Source: Anaerolineales bacterium (GTDB taxonomy: Bacteria; Chloroflexota; Anaerolineae; Anaerolineales; UBA11858). From it: a stretch of 43,678 nt of DNA. Made by a program: the position numbers and the translations under genes. Location of the stretch: positions 1 through 43,678 of the forward strand of contig JADHXE010000004.1 of the NCBI GenBank assembly GCA_016783125.1. Direction: 5' to 3'. Numbering within the stretch: position 1 is the first letter of the stretch; each line of letters starts with the position of its first letter. A model generated the notes under the pieces. It had not been told where the DNA came from, did no database searches, and worked only from the letters and a program-made list of their open reading frames with translations. Below, one piece after another: positions 35,989 to 43,678 of this stretch.

Positions 35989-36084
35989 GGGTTAAATTCA
36001 GTTGAGCAACTCGCAGCGTATTACGTATTGCGTATTCGCCGATAAACAATACGAAATACCTCTCCAACTCATTTGAAATGCACC
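35989..36084. repeat. MITE-like GTATTNCG element, copy E
   Basis: gggttaaattcagttgag..gcgtattacgtattgcgtattcg..aacaatacgaaatac..ctccaactcatttgaaatgcacc. Confidence 0.75.
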
Positions 36085-36088
36085 TCAA

Positions 36089-37060
36089 TTATACTTGTCC
36101 ATGGCTAACTCCTGTCGTTGAAAACGCGATCTGGTAGGGGGATTCTCGCATGTGTTTAGAAAGATCAACTAATTCTATAAGTCGATCAACGTTCTTATCT
36201 CCGTAAGCTTTCCGAAGCTCATTTGGATTGATTTGCCTATCGATGCCGTAAAGAATCTGATCCGCTGTTGAAAAACCACCCAGGAGTGCTCCCTTATCAT
36301 TGACTCCTGGCATCACATCTGGATCTGCCGCTTTGAGTCGGATAAACTCGGGCACTTCAAGGTACACTGCTAGCTTTTCGAGCTGGCTGCGGTAGAGATG
36401 GACTATGGGCATGACGTCGGCGCAGTGATCGACCCCCCATTTGGAATATGTGCCCGTGAGCCATTCTGTGCGGTTGGCCGCGCCCACGACCATGAGATTG
36501 CGAACTTCGGCATATTGATAAATCACCACCATCCTGAGACGGTGCTTGGCGATGGCGTAGGCGTTTCCCTTAGCGAGCCAGGAATTCGCTTTTGGTTGTA
36601 AGCGACGGGCGAGCAAATTGCTGTCTTGATGGGTAAGCAATTTTGATTTAGCGAAATCGACCAGCTTTGTGCGCAGTTTTCGCCCTGGTACAAATCTGAG
36701 GGGCAATAATCTGTAAGATCCAGCAGCGCTCAAGATAGGGGTTATCCGCCGGGTGGTGAGTTGGATCCCCAGGTGTTCGGCCAGTTGTTTGGCATGTTTC
36801 CGGTGGATAGGCTTGCTGTCGCGCTCGGGCATATTGAGCAGGTGAACTTGACCCGCTCCCAGGCCCCGTATGGTGAGCATGGCGGTAACAGCTGAATCAA
36901 GGCCTCCGCTTAATGCGATTACCGCGCCATCTCGTTTGAGATCAGTCAATGTGTTCTGGATCAGATCTTCAATTTCCCGGCAAACAACACTTGGGTCGAT
37001 TTGAAGTTCCTGAGGAATATTGATAATCACATTTGTCTCCGACTTTTCGGTTCGGGACAT
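36089..37060 (-). CDS. nadE: NAD(+) synthase (ammonia-dependent type)
   Basis: VIALSGGLDSAVTAML PP-loop; VGAANRTEWLTGTYSKWGVDHCADVMPIVHLYRSQ. Confidence 0.88.
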   Translation of the reverse strand: MSRTEKSETNVIINIPQELQIDPSVVCREIEDLIQNTLTDLKRDGAVIALSGGLDSAVTAMLTIRGLGAGQVHLLNMPERDSKPIHRKHAKQLAEHLGIQLTTRRITPILSAAGSYRLLPLRFVPGRKLRTKLVDFAKSKLLTHQDSNLLARRLQPKANSWLAKGNAYAIAKHRLRMVVIYQYAEVRNLMVVGAANRTEWLTGTYSKWGVDHCADVMPIVHLYRSQLEKLAVYLEVPEFIRLKAADPDVMPGVNDKGALLGGFSTADQILYGIDRQINPNELRKAYGDKNVDRLIELVDLSKHMRESPYQIAFSTTGVSHGQV

Positions 37061-37068
37061 GTTTCAGG

Positions 37069-37665
37069 TTACTGTTTGAAACCGGCAACGAGGAACTCAA
37101 CCCCGGAGCGGACATGGCTCTCAGGGTCAACGAGATCGTTATCGTAAACCCACAGCAGCATGGTTCCCTCGAAGATAGCGCCAATGGCGATGGCTGCTTC
37201 AGGAGCATCGATATTCCTGAACTCACCAGAGTCAACACCCTGTTGAATAATCGGTATCAGGATATCCATATGAACAGCCAGGTAGCGCTTGAAGGATTTT
37301 TGGAAATATTTTGTTCGAAATGCAAGCGTGAGGAATTCAAATGCGATAGGAGCAAATCGTAACAACCGTAGAATATCAAGGATTACACGCTCGGTGTATT
37401 CAAAGATGCGCTCAGAAGAAGATTTATCCGAAGAAGTTAATGGCTCTAAATCCCTTGCTTCTTTCAGGAAGATGCGTTCGAAGATGCCGATGAAAATGTC
37501 GTCTTTGCTCTTGAAATACCAATAGAGGGTGCCTTTGCTGAGCCCGGATTTTTCGACGATGTCATCCATGCGGGATTTTTGGAGACCTTTCTCTACGAAG
37601 ACATCGGCAGCGGCCTCCAATATTTGATCTTTTCGTTCTTCGCTGACATCTGGGCGAGGGGACAT
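37069..37665 (-). CDS. TetR-family regulator (CecR-like context)
   Basis: RKDQILEAAADVFVEKGLQKSRMDDIVEKSGLSKGTLYWYFKSKDDIFIGI HTH. Confidence 0.95.
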   Translation of the reverse strand: MSPRPDVSEERKDQILEAAADVFVEKGLQKSRMDDIVEKSGLSKGTLYWYFKSKDDIFIGIFERIFLKEARDLEPLTSSDKSSSERIFEYTERVILDILRLLRFAPIAFEFLTLAFRTKYFQKSFKRYLAVHMDILIPIIQQGVDSGEFRNIDAPEAAIAIGAIFEGTMLLWVYDNDLVDPESHVRSGVEFLVAGFKQ

Positions 37666-37681
37666 GATAGCTCCAATTCTA

Positions 37682-37732
37682 AACTGACTGGTCGGTCGAT
37701 TATGATCATAATCCTTTTTTAGGCTTTGTCAA
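37682..37732 (-). promoter_or_regulatory. promoter plus TetR-type operator upstream of tetR-nadE
   Basis: AACTGACTGGTCGGTCGATT (37682-37701); minus strand TTGACA (37732-37727)-16 nt-TATGAT (37710-37705), same layout as 35775-35828. Confidence 0.78.
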
Positions 37733-37940
37733 GTATCTTGATAAAAATAGCATGCCACATTTGTCATTGTTTGCCATTTTGCGATTATTCCAACTCCCCC
37801 ATAGTGCAAACTTTTACAAACCGAACCAAACCAAGCCTAACACAATTATTGATCGTCTGGTGCTACAATGTTGTCGAAATAAGAATGTGGATATTATTAT
37901 CAACTTATTATAAAGTACTCTATTTATCAGGAGGCATTAC

Positions 37941-38330
37941 ATGTTTTTACTCAAAAGTAAAAGTTCCCGAATTATGGTGCTATTTGTTTTTGCCCTGGTT
38001 CTGGCAGCTGCCACTTATGGTTTTGCTGAAGCAAATACTGTGAACGGCGGCACTGCTATGAACTTGGGTGAAGGAACTGGAACAATTTCAGGCTACGCTG
38101 TTACTGTTTCTTATACTGTGGATTTGGCTAACCCAAGCACTGTTGATGAAGTCGGGCTGACGCTGGATAAATCTGCGACAGATGTTCAGATTTCCCTTGA
38201 TTCTGGGGTCAATTGGATAGATTGCACCGGAGCTGGTGTGAACTGGACTTGTACTACCTCTGTTAATGTTTCCGCAGCACAGTCCCTGATGGTTTTCGCA
38301 TCTGACCAGAATCCAACATTTGTCCCTTAG
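37941..38330 (+). CDS. small secreted protein, candidate substrate of the adjacent signal peptidase
   Basis: Signal sequence KSKSSRIMVLFVFALVLAAATYGFAEA; beta-rich VTVSYTVDLANPSTVDEVGLTLD..DVQISLDSGVNWIDCTGAGVNWTC; AGGAGG RBS. Confidence 0.8.
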   Translation: MFLLKSKSSRIMVLFVFALVLAAATYGFAEANTVNGGTAMNLGEGTGTISGYAVTVSYTVDLANPSTVDEVGLTLDKSATDVQISLDSGVNWIDCTGAGVNWTCTTSVNVSAAQSLMVFASDQNPTFVP

Positions 38331-38499
38331 GCGTCTGATTGATCAACGAGGTAAGAACCTGACCAGGATCAAAAATTCGTAGATGAAAGATTGATCACTG
38401 ATGGTGGTCTGAACCATTGATCAACCGCTCAAATCTTGTTATTGGTCATCTATCTTCTCTTCATTACATCGTCTCCTAGAAGAAGATGGTCTAACCCCA

Positions 38500-38529
38500 G
38501 GGCGTGGTCTTTGAAGATCACGCCCTTTT
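38500..38529 (+). terminator. intergenic terminator/attenuator before the signal peptidase-EAL gene
   Basis: GGGCGTGGTC-TTTGAA-GATCACGCCC followed by TTTT; ATG at 38537. Confidence 0.75.
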
Positions 38530-38536
38530 CAATTCG

Positions 38537-40933
38537 ATGGTAAAAGCGTTCGGAAAGTCTCAAACAAGTATTGCGGTTTCTTTGCTCCTTGTAGGGGCAT
38601 TGGCGATAAGTTGGATTCTTTTGGCTCCCATGCAAACTGGAGGCCAGGTAGCTTATGTGATCATCTCAGGAAACAGCATGGAGCCAAAAATCCATCTCGG
38701 TGATTTGGTGCTTGTAAGAGAACGATCCCAGTACTTGGTAGGCGATGCTGTTGTTTATAGACACCCTGGATCTGGACATGTATTTCATCGTATTATTTCT
38801 CAAGATGGAGACAGTTTTACACTCAAGGGAGATAATAACTCGTGGATAGATTTCCACCAACCTAAAGAAGATGATATTGTTGGCAAACTATGGCTTCACA
38901 TTCCCTTTGCTGGGACATTGATAAATTTTCTCAGAAAGCCTATAAATCTAGCATTGTTGACTGTTGTGATGGTGGCAACAGTCACGACGACTTCGAAAGC
39001 AAAACAAAGCCGGAAATCTAAGCGCAATCAAATGAACAGAAAGAAAGATACGCCACCCGAATCGGATAAATCCATCAGCAGCAATCTTGAAGGTATTATC
39101 GTGATGGGATTTCTTGCAGTAGGCGCATTGATTTTAGGTGTATTTGCATTCATCCGGCCTATCGAGAAGATAGCCGATGATAATATCGATTATCAGCATA
39201 TCGGCATTCTGATTTACCAGGCCGCCGATTCGCAAGATGTGTATGATACGGATGAGATTCAAACGGGGGAACCAGTCTTTCTGCAGCTAACCTGTGATGT
39301 CCAATTATTCTATTCTTATCAATTAGGTTCAGCATATCTTCAAGATGTAGAAGCAAGCCAATTGTTGGGAAATTATCGCATTACCGCCCGAGTCAGCGAC
39401 CCCAATGGCTGGAACCGAACGATAGGGTTAGCACCATTGACCGAGTTTACGGGACCAGGTTTTTCTGCCGGGATGGATTTAGATTTGTGCTTAATTGGCG
39501 ATCTAATTGCACAAATGGAGCAAAAAACTGGCACGCACAATAGTTGGTATGATCTTCAAATCAACCCCGAAGTGTATGTAGTGGGCAGTATCCTTGGTCG
39601 ACCCTTTGAAGATGCATTTTTCCCCAAGATAAACTTTCAAGTTGGTGAACTTTTAATGCGCATTCCCCGAGATTTTGATGGAGGAGCCTCAGATAATTTA
39701 ACATCGGTTCAATCTGGAGTTATCCCTGGGCAGCGCATGGCGCATAATTATCTCAATATCCTCGGATTATCCATCCCTATTCCGGCCGCCCGATGGATTT
39801 CTATTAGTGTTTTCGTTTTGTCATTGTTAAGTTTGGTTTGGTTAGGGTGGCCCATATATAAAGCCTGGCAGAACGGTGATGTTTCCAGAATTCGCGTTCA
39901 ATACAATCCTGTGTTAGTGGATGTCCAAGCAGGAAGTATTTCTACTAATGGACAAGCGATTGCTGTTGACTCCTTCAAAGATTTGGCCAAAATGGCAGAA
40001 CGTTATGGTGCTATGATCCTGTATGAAGCTGATGAAGATAGCCATAAATACTGTGTTCAAGATGGGGATATGATGTATGTTTATATGCTTGAGTCTGGTT
40101 CTTCAGAACTTGCGCTCCCCGATTCTATTATTCTGGAAGAAGCCTTAGCCAAAGCCATAAAATTTCACGAGTTTGAACTTTATTATCAACCCATTGTATC
40201 CACCGATACCCAGCAGATTGAAGGTATGGAAGCCTTGTTGCGATGGCATCATCCAGAGAAAGGCTTCATCTATCCCGCAGAGTTTATCTCGCGCGCCGAG
40301 GAAAATGGCTTGATGGGATTAGTGGATAATTGGGTGATTAGAGAAGCTTGTCAACAGTTGAAAACATGGGAAGAAGAAATTCAACCCGTCATTATTTCAA
40401 TTAATGTATCTCCACAACGTTTTTTGCAGCCGGATTTCCCTGATTGGTTTTCTCAAACGGTAAAAGTTTGTGGTTGTGATTTAAAGTATTTGCAATTAGA
40501 AATCAATCGCGTTAATGCGATAATGCATGATGAACTAGCTCTGAAACATCTGCAGCGCTTGAAGAAAATGGGAGTACGTTTGGCCATTGATAATTTTGCA
40601 GCGTCCACTTCTAATCAAGTCGATTCGGTGACCCGAATGCCAGTGAGTAGTTTGAAGATCGATCGTACACTCGTACATCGAATTTTGAAGAACCCAAATG
40701 ACACTCGCTTAGTTGGTGCCGTAGTTAAAATGGCGCAGAGTTTAGAATTACATGTTGTCGCTGAGGGGGTTGAAACCCAAGATCAATTAGCCTTTCTGCG
40801 AGAGCACCAAATAGATGCTGCGCAAGGGTATCTCACCGGTCGTCCGATGCCAGCAGAAGAAATGACCCCTATGTTAATTGAAGGGTCGATTCTACCTCTA
40901 ACAAATAGTGATAATGAGAGCGATGTTTACTAA
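38537..40933 (+). CDS. fusion: signal peptidase I (S26B/SipW type) + DUF5305-like region + EAL domain
   Basis: ISGNSMEPKIHLGDLVLV (catalytic Ser), GHVFHRII (His), TMs, SFKDLAKMAERYGAMILYEADEDSHKYCVQDGDMMYVY, then EALLRWHHPEKGFI..SINVSPQRF..SLKIDR..VVAEGVET..AAQGYLTGRP. Confidence 0.88.
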   Translation: MVKAFGKSQTSIAVSLLLVGALAISWILLAPMQTGGQVAYVIISGNSMEPKIHLGDLVLVRERSQYLVGDAVVYRHPGSGHVFHRIISQDGDSFTLKGDNNSWIDFHQPKEDDIVGKLWLHIPFAGTLINFLRKPINLALLTVVMVATVTTTSKAKQSRKSKRNQMNRKKDTPPESDKSISSNLEGIIVMGFLAVGALILGVFAFIRPIEKIADDNIDYQHIGILIYQAADSQDVYDTDEIQTGEPVFLQLTCDVQLFYSYQLGSAYLQDVEASQLLGNYRITARVSDPNGWNRTIGLAPLTEFTGPGFSAGMDLDLCLIGDLIAQMEQKTGTHNSWYDLQINPEVYVVGSILGRPFEDAFFPKINFQVGELLMRIPRDFDGGASDNLTSVQSGVIPGQRMAHNYLNILGLSIPIPAARWISISVFVLSLLSLVWLGWPIYKAWQNGDVSRIRVQYNPVLVDVQAGSISTNGQAIAVDSFKDLAKMAERYGAMILYEADEDSHKYCVQDGDMMYVYMLESGSSELALPDSIILEEALAKAIKFHEFELYYQPIVSTDTQQIEGMEALLRWHHPEKGFIYPAEFISRAEENGLMGLVDNWVIREACQQLKTWEEEIQPVIISINVSPQRFLQPDFPDWFSQTVKVCGCDLKYLQLEINRVNAIMHDELALKHLQRLKKMGVRLAIDNFAASTSNQVDSVTRMPVSSLKIDRTLVHRILKNPNDTRLVGAVVKMAQSLELHVVAEGVETQDQLAFLREHQIDAAQGYLTGRPMPAEEMTPMLIEGSILPLTNSDNESDVY

Positions 40934-41384
40934 GCGAAGATTATTCCGGATAAGTTTCTGGTTGATAATTTTTCTAATACTATTGGGTGTCTTTACTGCT
41001 TTCGCCGCTGTGAATATTGTGCCAAGCGGATTCCTTGATGAGGATATCATTCCTGTATCCGCTAACGATCTAAAACCCGATGAGTGTAACATCATAAACC
41101 TTAGCAATATCGTGAATATCGGCAATGGAGATTCACCTACTTCTGGGAACGACTTGATTCTAGGAACTGACAAAAATGACGTCATTGACGGCTTAGCTGG
41201 TGATGATTGTATTCTTGGGGGTGATAAGAACGACACCCTTGTCGGTGGAGATGGCGATGATGTGATTTTGGGAGGCGATAAGAAAGACTCTGCTGTTGGA
41301 GGGGATGGATATGATATATGTTATGGTGGGGGTGGGAGTGATAAAGCAGGGGATTTTGATTGTGAAGAAGTATATATTCCCTGA
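40923..41384 (+). CDS. secreted/membrane-anchored RTX (hemolysin-type Ca2+-binding repeat) protein
   Basis: N-terminal hydrophobic segment; NDLILGTDKNDVIDGLAGDDCILGGDKNDTLVGGDGDDVILGGDKKDSAVGGDGYD; overlaps the preceding stop. Confidence 0.85.
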   Translation: MFTKRRLFRISFWLIIFLILLGVFTAFAAVNIVPSGFLDEDIIPVSANDLKPDECNIINLSNIVNIGNGDSPTSGNDLILGTDKNDVIDGLAGDDCILGGDKNDTLVGGDGDDVILGGDKKDSAVGGDGYDICYGGGGSDKAGDFDCEEVYIP

Positions 41385-41486
41385 ATAATTTCGGTTAGAT
41401 TTCAAACCGTTTCCCCTTTGACGATATACAAAGAAAGACTTAGAATTCCCTGGTGTTTAAATTATCCATAACAATGGGAGTTTATA

Positions 41487-41903
41487 TTGTCTAGAGTTAT
41501 CAACCCAAACAGACCTGGAAAAGAACGTGACCGTCTGAAGCGCGCCGTCGCCCTGGCGCTGCGCGAGATGATGAAAGAGCCAGAGCCGAACGAGCGCACC
41601 CGTGATATGGCCGCTTTCATTGCGCTCTCTTTGGCAGCCATCACCGATACCGTGGAAACCACCGTAACCGCCTGGGAGAAACGCGATTATTGGGTCAAAG
41701 CGGATCGCTTCCGCATGGATTGGATTTGGGCGGATCGCCTGGGTGAAGAGATGCGTGAGGCAGTGCTGGCTGAAGATTGGGGGCAGATCGCCCAGGTCGC
41801 GGCGCAGGTGGGACAAGCCTTGGGAGATATTCAAGTTTCCCCGCGCCATCGCATGGGCACGCCCTGGGTGGATGCCTGGAAACACCTGCGATTGTCTGGC
41901 TGA
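41487..41903 (+). CDS. hypothetical protein
   Basis: TTG start, GC-rich codon usage like the flanking chromosome. Confidence 0.65.
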   Translation: MSRVINPNRPGKERDRLKRAVALALREMMKEPEPNERTRDMAAFIALSLAAITDTVETTVTAWEKRDYWVKADRFRMDWIWADRLGEEMREAVLAEDWGQIAQVAAQVGQALGDIQVSPRHRMGTPWVDAWKHLRLSG

Positions 41904-41921
41904 TCGACCCACTGATGCATG

Positions 41922-41955
41922 AAGCCCGGACAACTACATCGATCCGGGCTTTTTC
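41922..41955. terminator. terminator between convergent genes
   Basis: AAGCCCGGA (41922-41930) versus TCCGGGCTT (41943-41951) followed by TTTT on +. Confidence 0.8.
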
Positions 41956-43580
41956 TGTTCTTCCCCGAAACCGCCCCCGCCGGGTGTGCGGATGCTGAGG
42001 ATATCGCCAGATTGCAGTTCTACTGTGCCTTTCCCGGGGAGGGGGATTTCTTCCTCACCCCGGATCAGGATGTTCTCGCCTGGAATTCCGGGTTGGCCCC
42101 CGTTTAGCCCGTAGGGGTTCTGTTCCCGACGCTCTGTCAGCAAAGTGACCTGAGCCTCCCCCAGCACCTGTATATCGTGGCGGATTCCGTCGCCCCCGCG
42201 ATACCGGCCTTCACCGCCCGAACCGCGGCGCACTTCATAGCGCAGCACTCGCAGGGGGTAGGCGTACTCCAGGGCCTCAGCCGGGGTGTTGAGTGTGTTG
42301 GTCATATGCGAATGGATCGCTGACGGTCCATCCTGATCATAGAGGGCGCCCATACCGCCACCGATAGTTTCATAATAAGCATAAGGACGCGGCTTGTCTT
42401 CTCGGCTGTCGATCCCCCCGATAGTGACATTATTCATCGTCCCCTGGCTGGCCGCGGGGACTCGCTCCGGCGCGGCGTTGGCCAGCGCCCCCAAGAGCAC
42501 ATCAACGATGCGCTGGGAAGTCTCGACGTTTCCTCCAGCCACCGGCGCTGGATGCAGGGCGTTGACCACCGTCCCCTCGGGGGCAAGTACCTCTATGGGG
42601 ACCAGGCAGCCCGCGTTATTAGGTACGTCCAACCCGATCAAACAGCGGAAGACATAATAAACGGCTGACAATGTAATCGCATAAACCGCGTTGACGCTGC
42701 CTTTCTGCTGCTGCGCTGATCCAGTGAAATCCACGCGCGCCTGATCCCCTTCGATCATCACCGTCACCTTGATGAGTACCGGCTGGTCACCTATGCCATC
42801 GTTATCCAGATGGTCGGTAAATGAGTATTCCCCGTCGGGTAAGTTTTCCAGCAAGCGGCGGGTCATGCGTTCGGTATATTCCAGCATGGCGTCCATGTAG
42901 CGATTGACTTCAACGTGACCGTATGCCTCCACCATCTCACTCAGGCGCAGGGCCCCGCGTCGGTTAGCTCCGATCTGTGCTCTCAGGTCGCCGAGGCGTT
43001 CTTCGGGGGTGCGCACGTTGGCGAGCAGCAAATCCATGGCGGCCTGATTGGTTTCTCCAGCCGCAACCAGTTTGATGGGCGGGATGATCAGGCCTTCCTG
43101 GTAGATCTCGCGCGCCACGGGCATCGAGCCGGGGGTCATGCCGCCCACATCGGCGTGATGGGCGCGCGAGGCCACGAAACCAAATAAAGTTGGCACGTTG
43201 GCATGTTGGCATGTTGAAACGTTGGTATTCTCTACGAATACGGGGGTGACTAAGGTGATATCCGGCAGGTGGGTGCCGCCGCGAAAGGGGTCGTTGAGGG
43301 CGATGACATCCCCGGCTTGCATATTCGGAAAATTGCGGATGGCTGCTTCCACTGAGAGCGGCATCGAGCCCAAATGTACAGGGATATGCGCGGCCTGGGC
43401 GATCATGCGGCCTTGGGCGTCGAAGAGCGCGCAAGAATAATCGCGCCGCTCCTTGATATTGGGTGAGTAGCTGGCTTTGCGCAGCACCGCGCCCATTTCT
43501 TCGGCGATGGCGGCGAAACGATGTTTGAATACTTCGAGGCGGATGGGGTCGTAGGTTTTTAGAGATTGGAAGTTTGACAT
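41934..43580 (-). CDS. hydantoinase B/oxoprolinase family protein
   Basis: YSPNIKERRDYSCALFDAQGRMIAQAAHIPVHLGSMP, DVIALNDPFRGGTHLPDITLVTPVF, RGSGGEGRYRGGDGI, PGGGGFG. Confidence 0.95.
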   Translation of the reverse strand: MSNFQSLKTYDPIRLEVFKHRFAAIAEEMGAVLRKASYSPNIKERRDYSCALFDAQGRMIAQAAHIPVHLGSMPLSVEAAIRNFPNMQAGDVIALNDPFRGGTHLPDITLVTPVFVENTNVSTCQHANVPTLFGFVASRAHHADVGGMTPGSMPVAREIYQEGLIIPPIKLVAAGETNQAAMDLLLANVRTPEERLGDLRAQIGANRRGALRLSEMVEAYGHVEVNRYMDAMLEYTERMTRRLLENLPDGEYSFTDHLDNDGIGDQPVLIKVTVMIEGDQARVDFTGSAQQQKGSVNAVYAITLSAVYYVFRCLIGLDVPNNAGCLVPIEVLAPEGTVVNALHPAPVAGGNVETSQRIVDVLLGALANAAPERVPAASQGTMNNVTIGGIDSREDKPRPYAYYETIGGGMGALYDQDGPSAIHSHMTNTLNTPAEALEYAYPLRVLRYEVRRGSGGEGRYRGGDGIRHDIQVLGEAQVTLLTERREQNPYGLNGGQPGIPGENILIRGEEEIPLPGKGTVELQSGDILSIRTPGGGGFGEEQKKPGSM

Positions 43581-43649
43581 TGGAAGTTAGCTGTTAGATA
43601 TTGGATATTGGGTATTGTTATCTAATATCGTGTGTGCGCAAAACATGTC

Positions 43650-43678
43650 AGGAGATAACCCGAAAAAAGGGGTGTGGG
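43650..43678. repeat. GGGTGTGCGCAGG palindrome family, left arm cut by the window end
   Basis: gataacccgaaaaaaggggtgtggg resembles ttatcccaaaaaagggtgtgcg at 23121. Confidence 0.5.

Noticed and set aside
2783-36084. GTATTNCG repeats as a CRISPR array
   Set aside because: Copies are dispersed, palindromic and without regular unique spacers; no cas genes seen.
35981-36096. Target-site duplication around element copy E (aattactt / aattatactt)
   Set aside because: Imperfect and AT-rich; not distinguishable from chance, unlike copy D.
38504-38536. GTG start for the peptidase-EAL ORF
   Set aside because: It falls inside a clear terminator hairpin; ATG 38537 is more plausible.
1-43678. tRNA and rRNA genes
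   Set aside because: No T-arm (GGTTCRANTCC) with cloverleaf context or rRNA conserved blocks recognised by eye; a tRNAscan/barrnap run would be needed to exclude them.

Overview
The window is about 43.7 kb of gene-dense bacterial chromosome. Gene content (split glutamate synthase, ADP-forming acetyl-CoA synthetase, many small palindromic repeats) suggests Chloroflexota/Anaerolineae-like, but this is inference only. I support roughly 35 protein genes. Main loci: M48 protease plus pyrophosphatase-like protein; Phd/VapC-type toxin-antitoxin pair; bactofilin-like membrane protein; a MOSC-DinB-split glutamate synthase cluster; RtcA plus Mut7-C RNase; ADP-forming acyl-CoA synthetase plus DRTGG/BioD-like protein; a PlsY-DegV fusion; a TetR-controlled YbhGFSR-like ABC exporter; NadE; an AT-richer locus encoding a small secreted protein, a signal peptidase-DUF5305-like-EAL fusion and an RTX protein; and a hydantoinase B. 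Most notable items: (1) the signal peptidase/EAL fusion and its neighbours; (2) a ~345-nt highly structured minus-strand RNA or leader with a recognisable promoter and terminator upstream of the MOSC/glutamate synthase genes, which I could not assign to a known class; (3) a PlsY-DegV fusion that is biochemically plausible as an acyl-phosphate channel; (4) a MITE-like family (5 copies), one copy flanked by a perfect 10-bp direct repeat, plus several other palindromic repeat families; (5) a homopolymer frameshift in the MOSC gene. No rRNA, tRNA or CRISPR array was recognised. All family calls are from reading motifs, with no database search.
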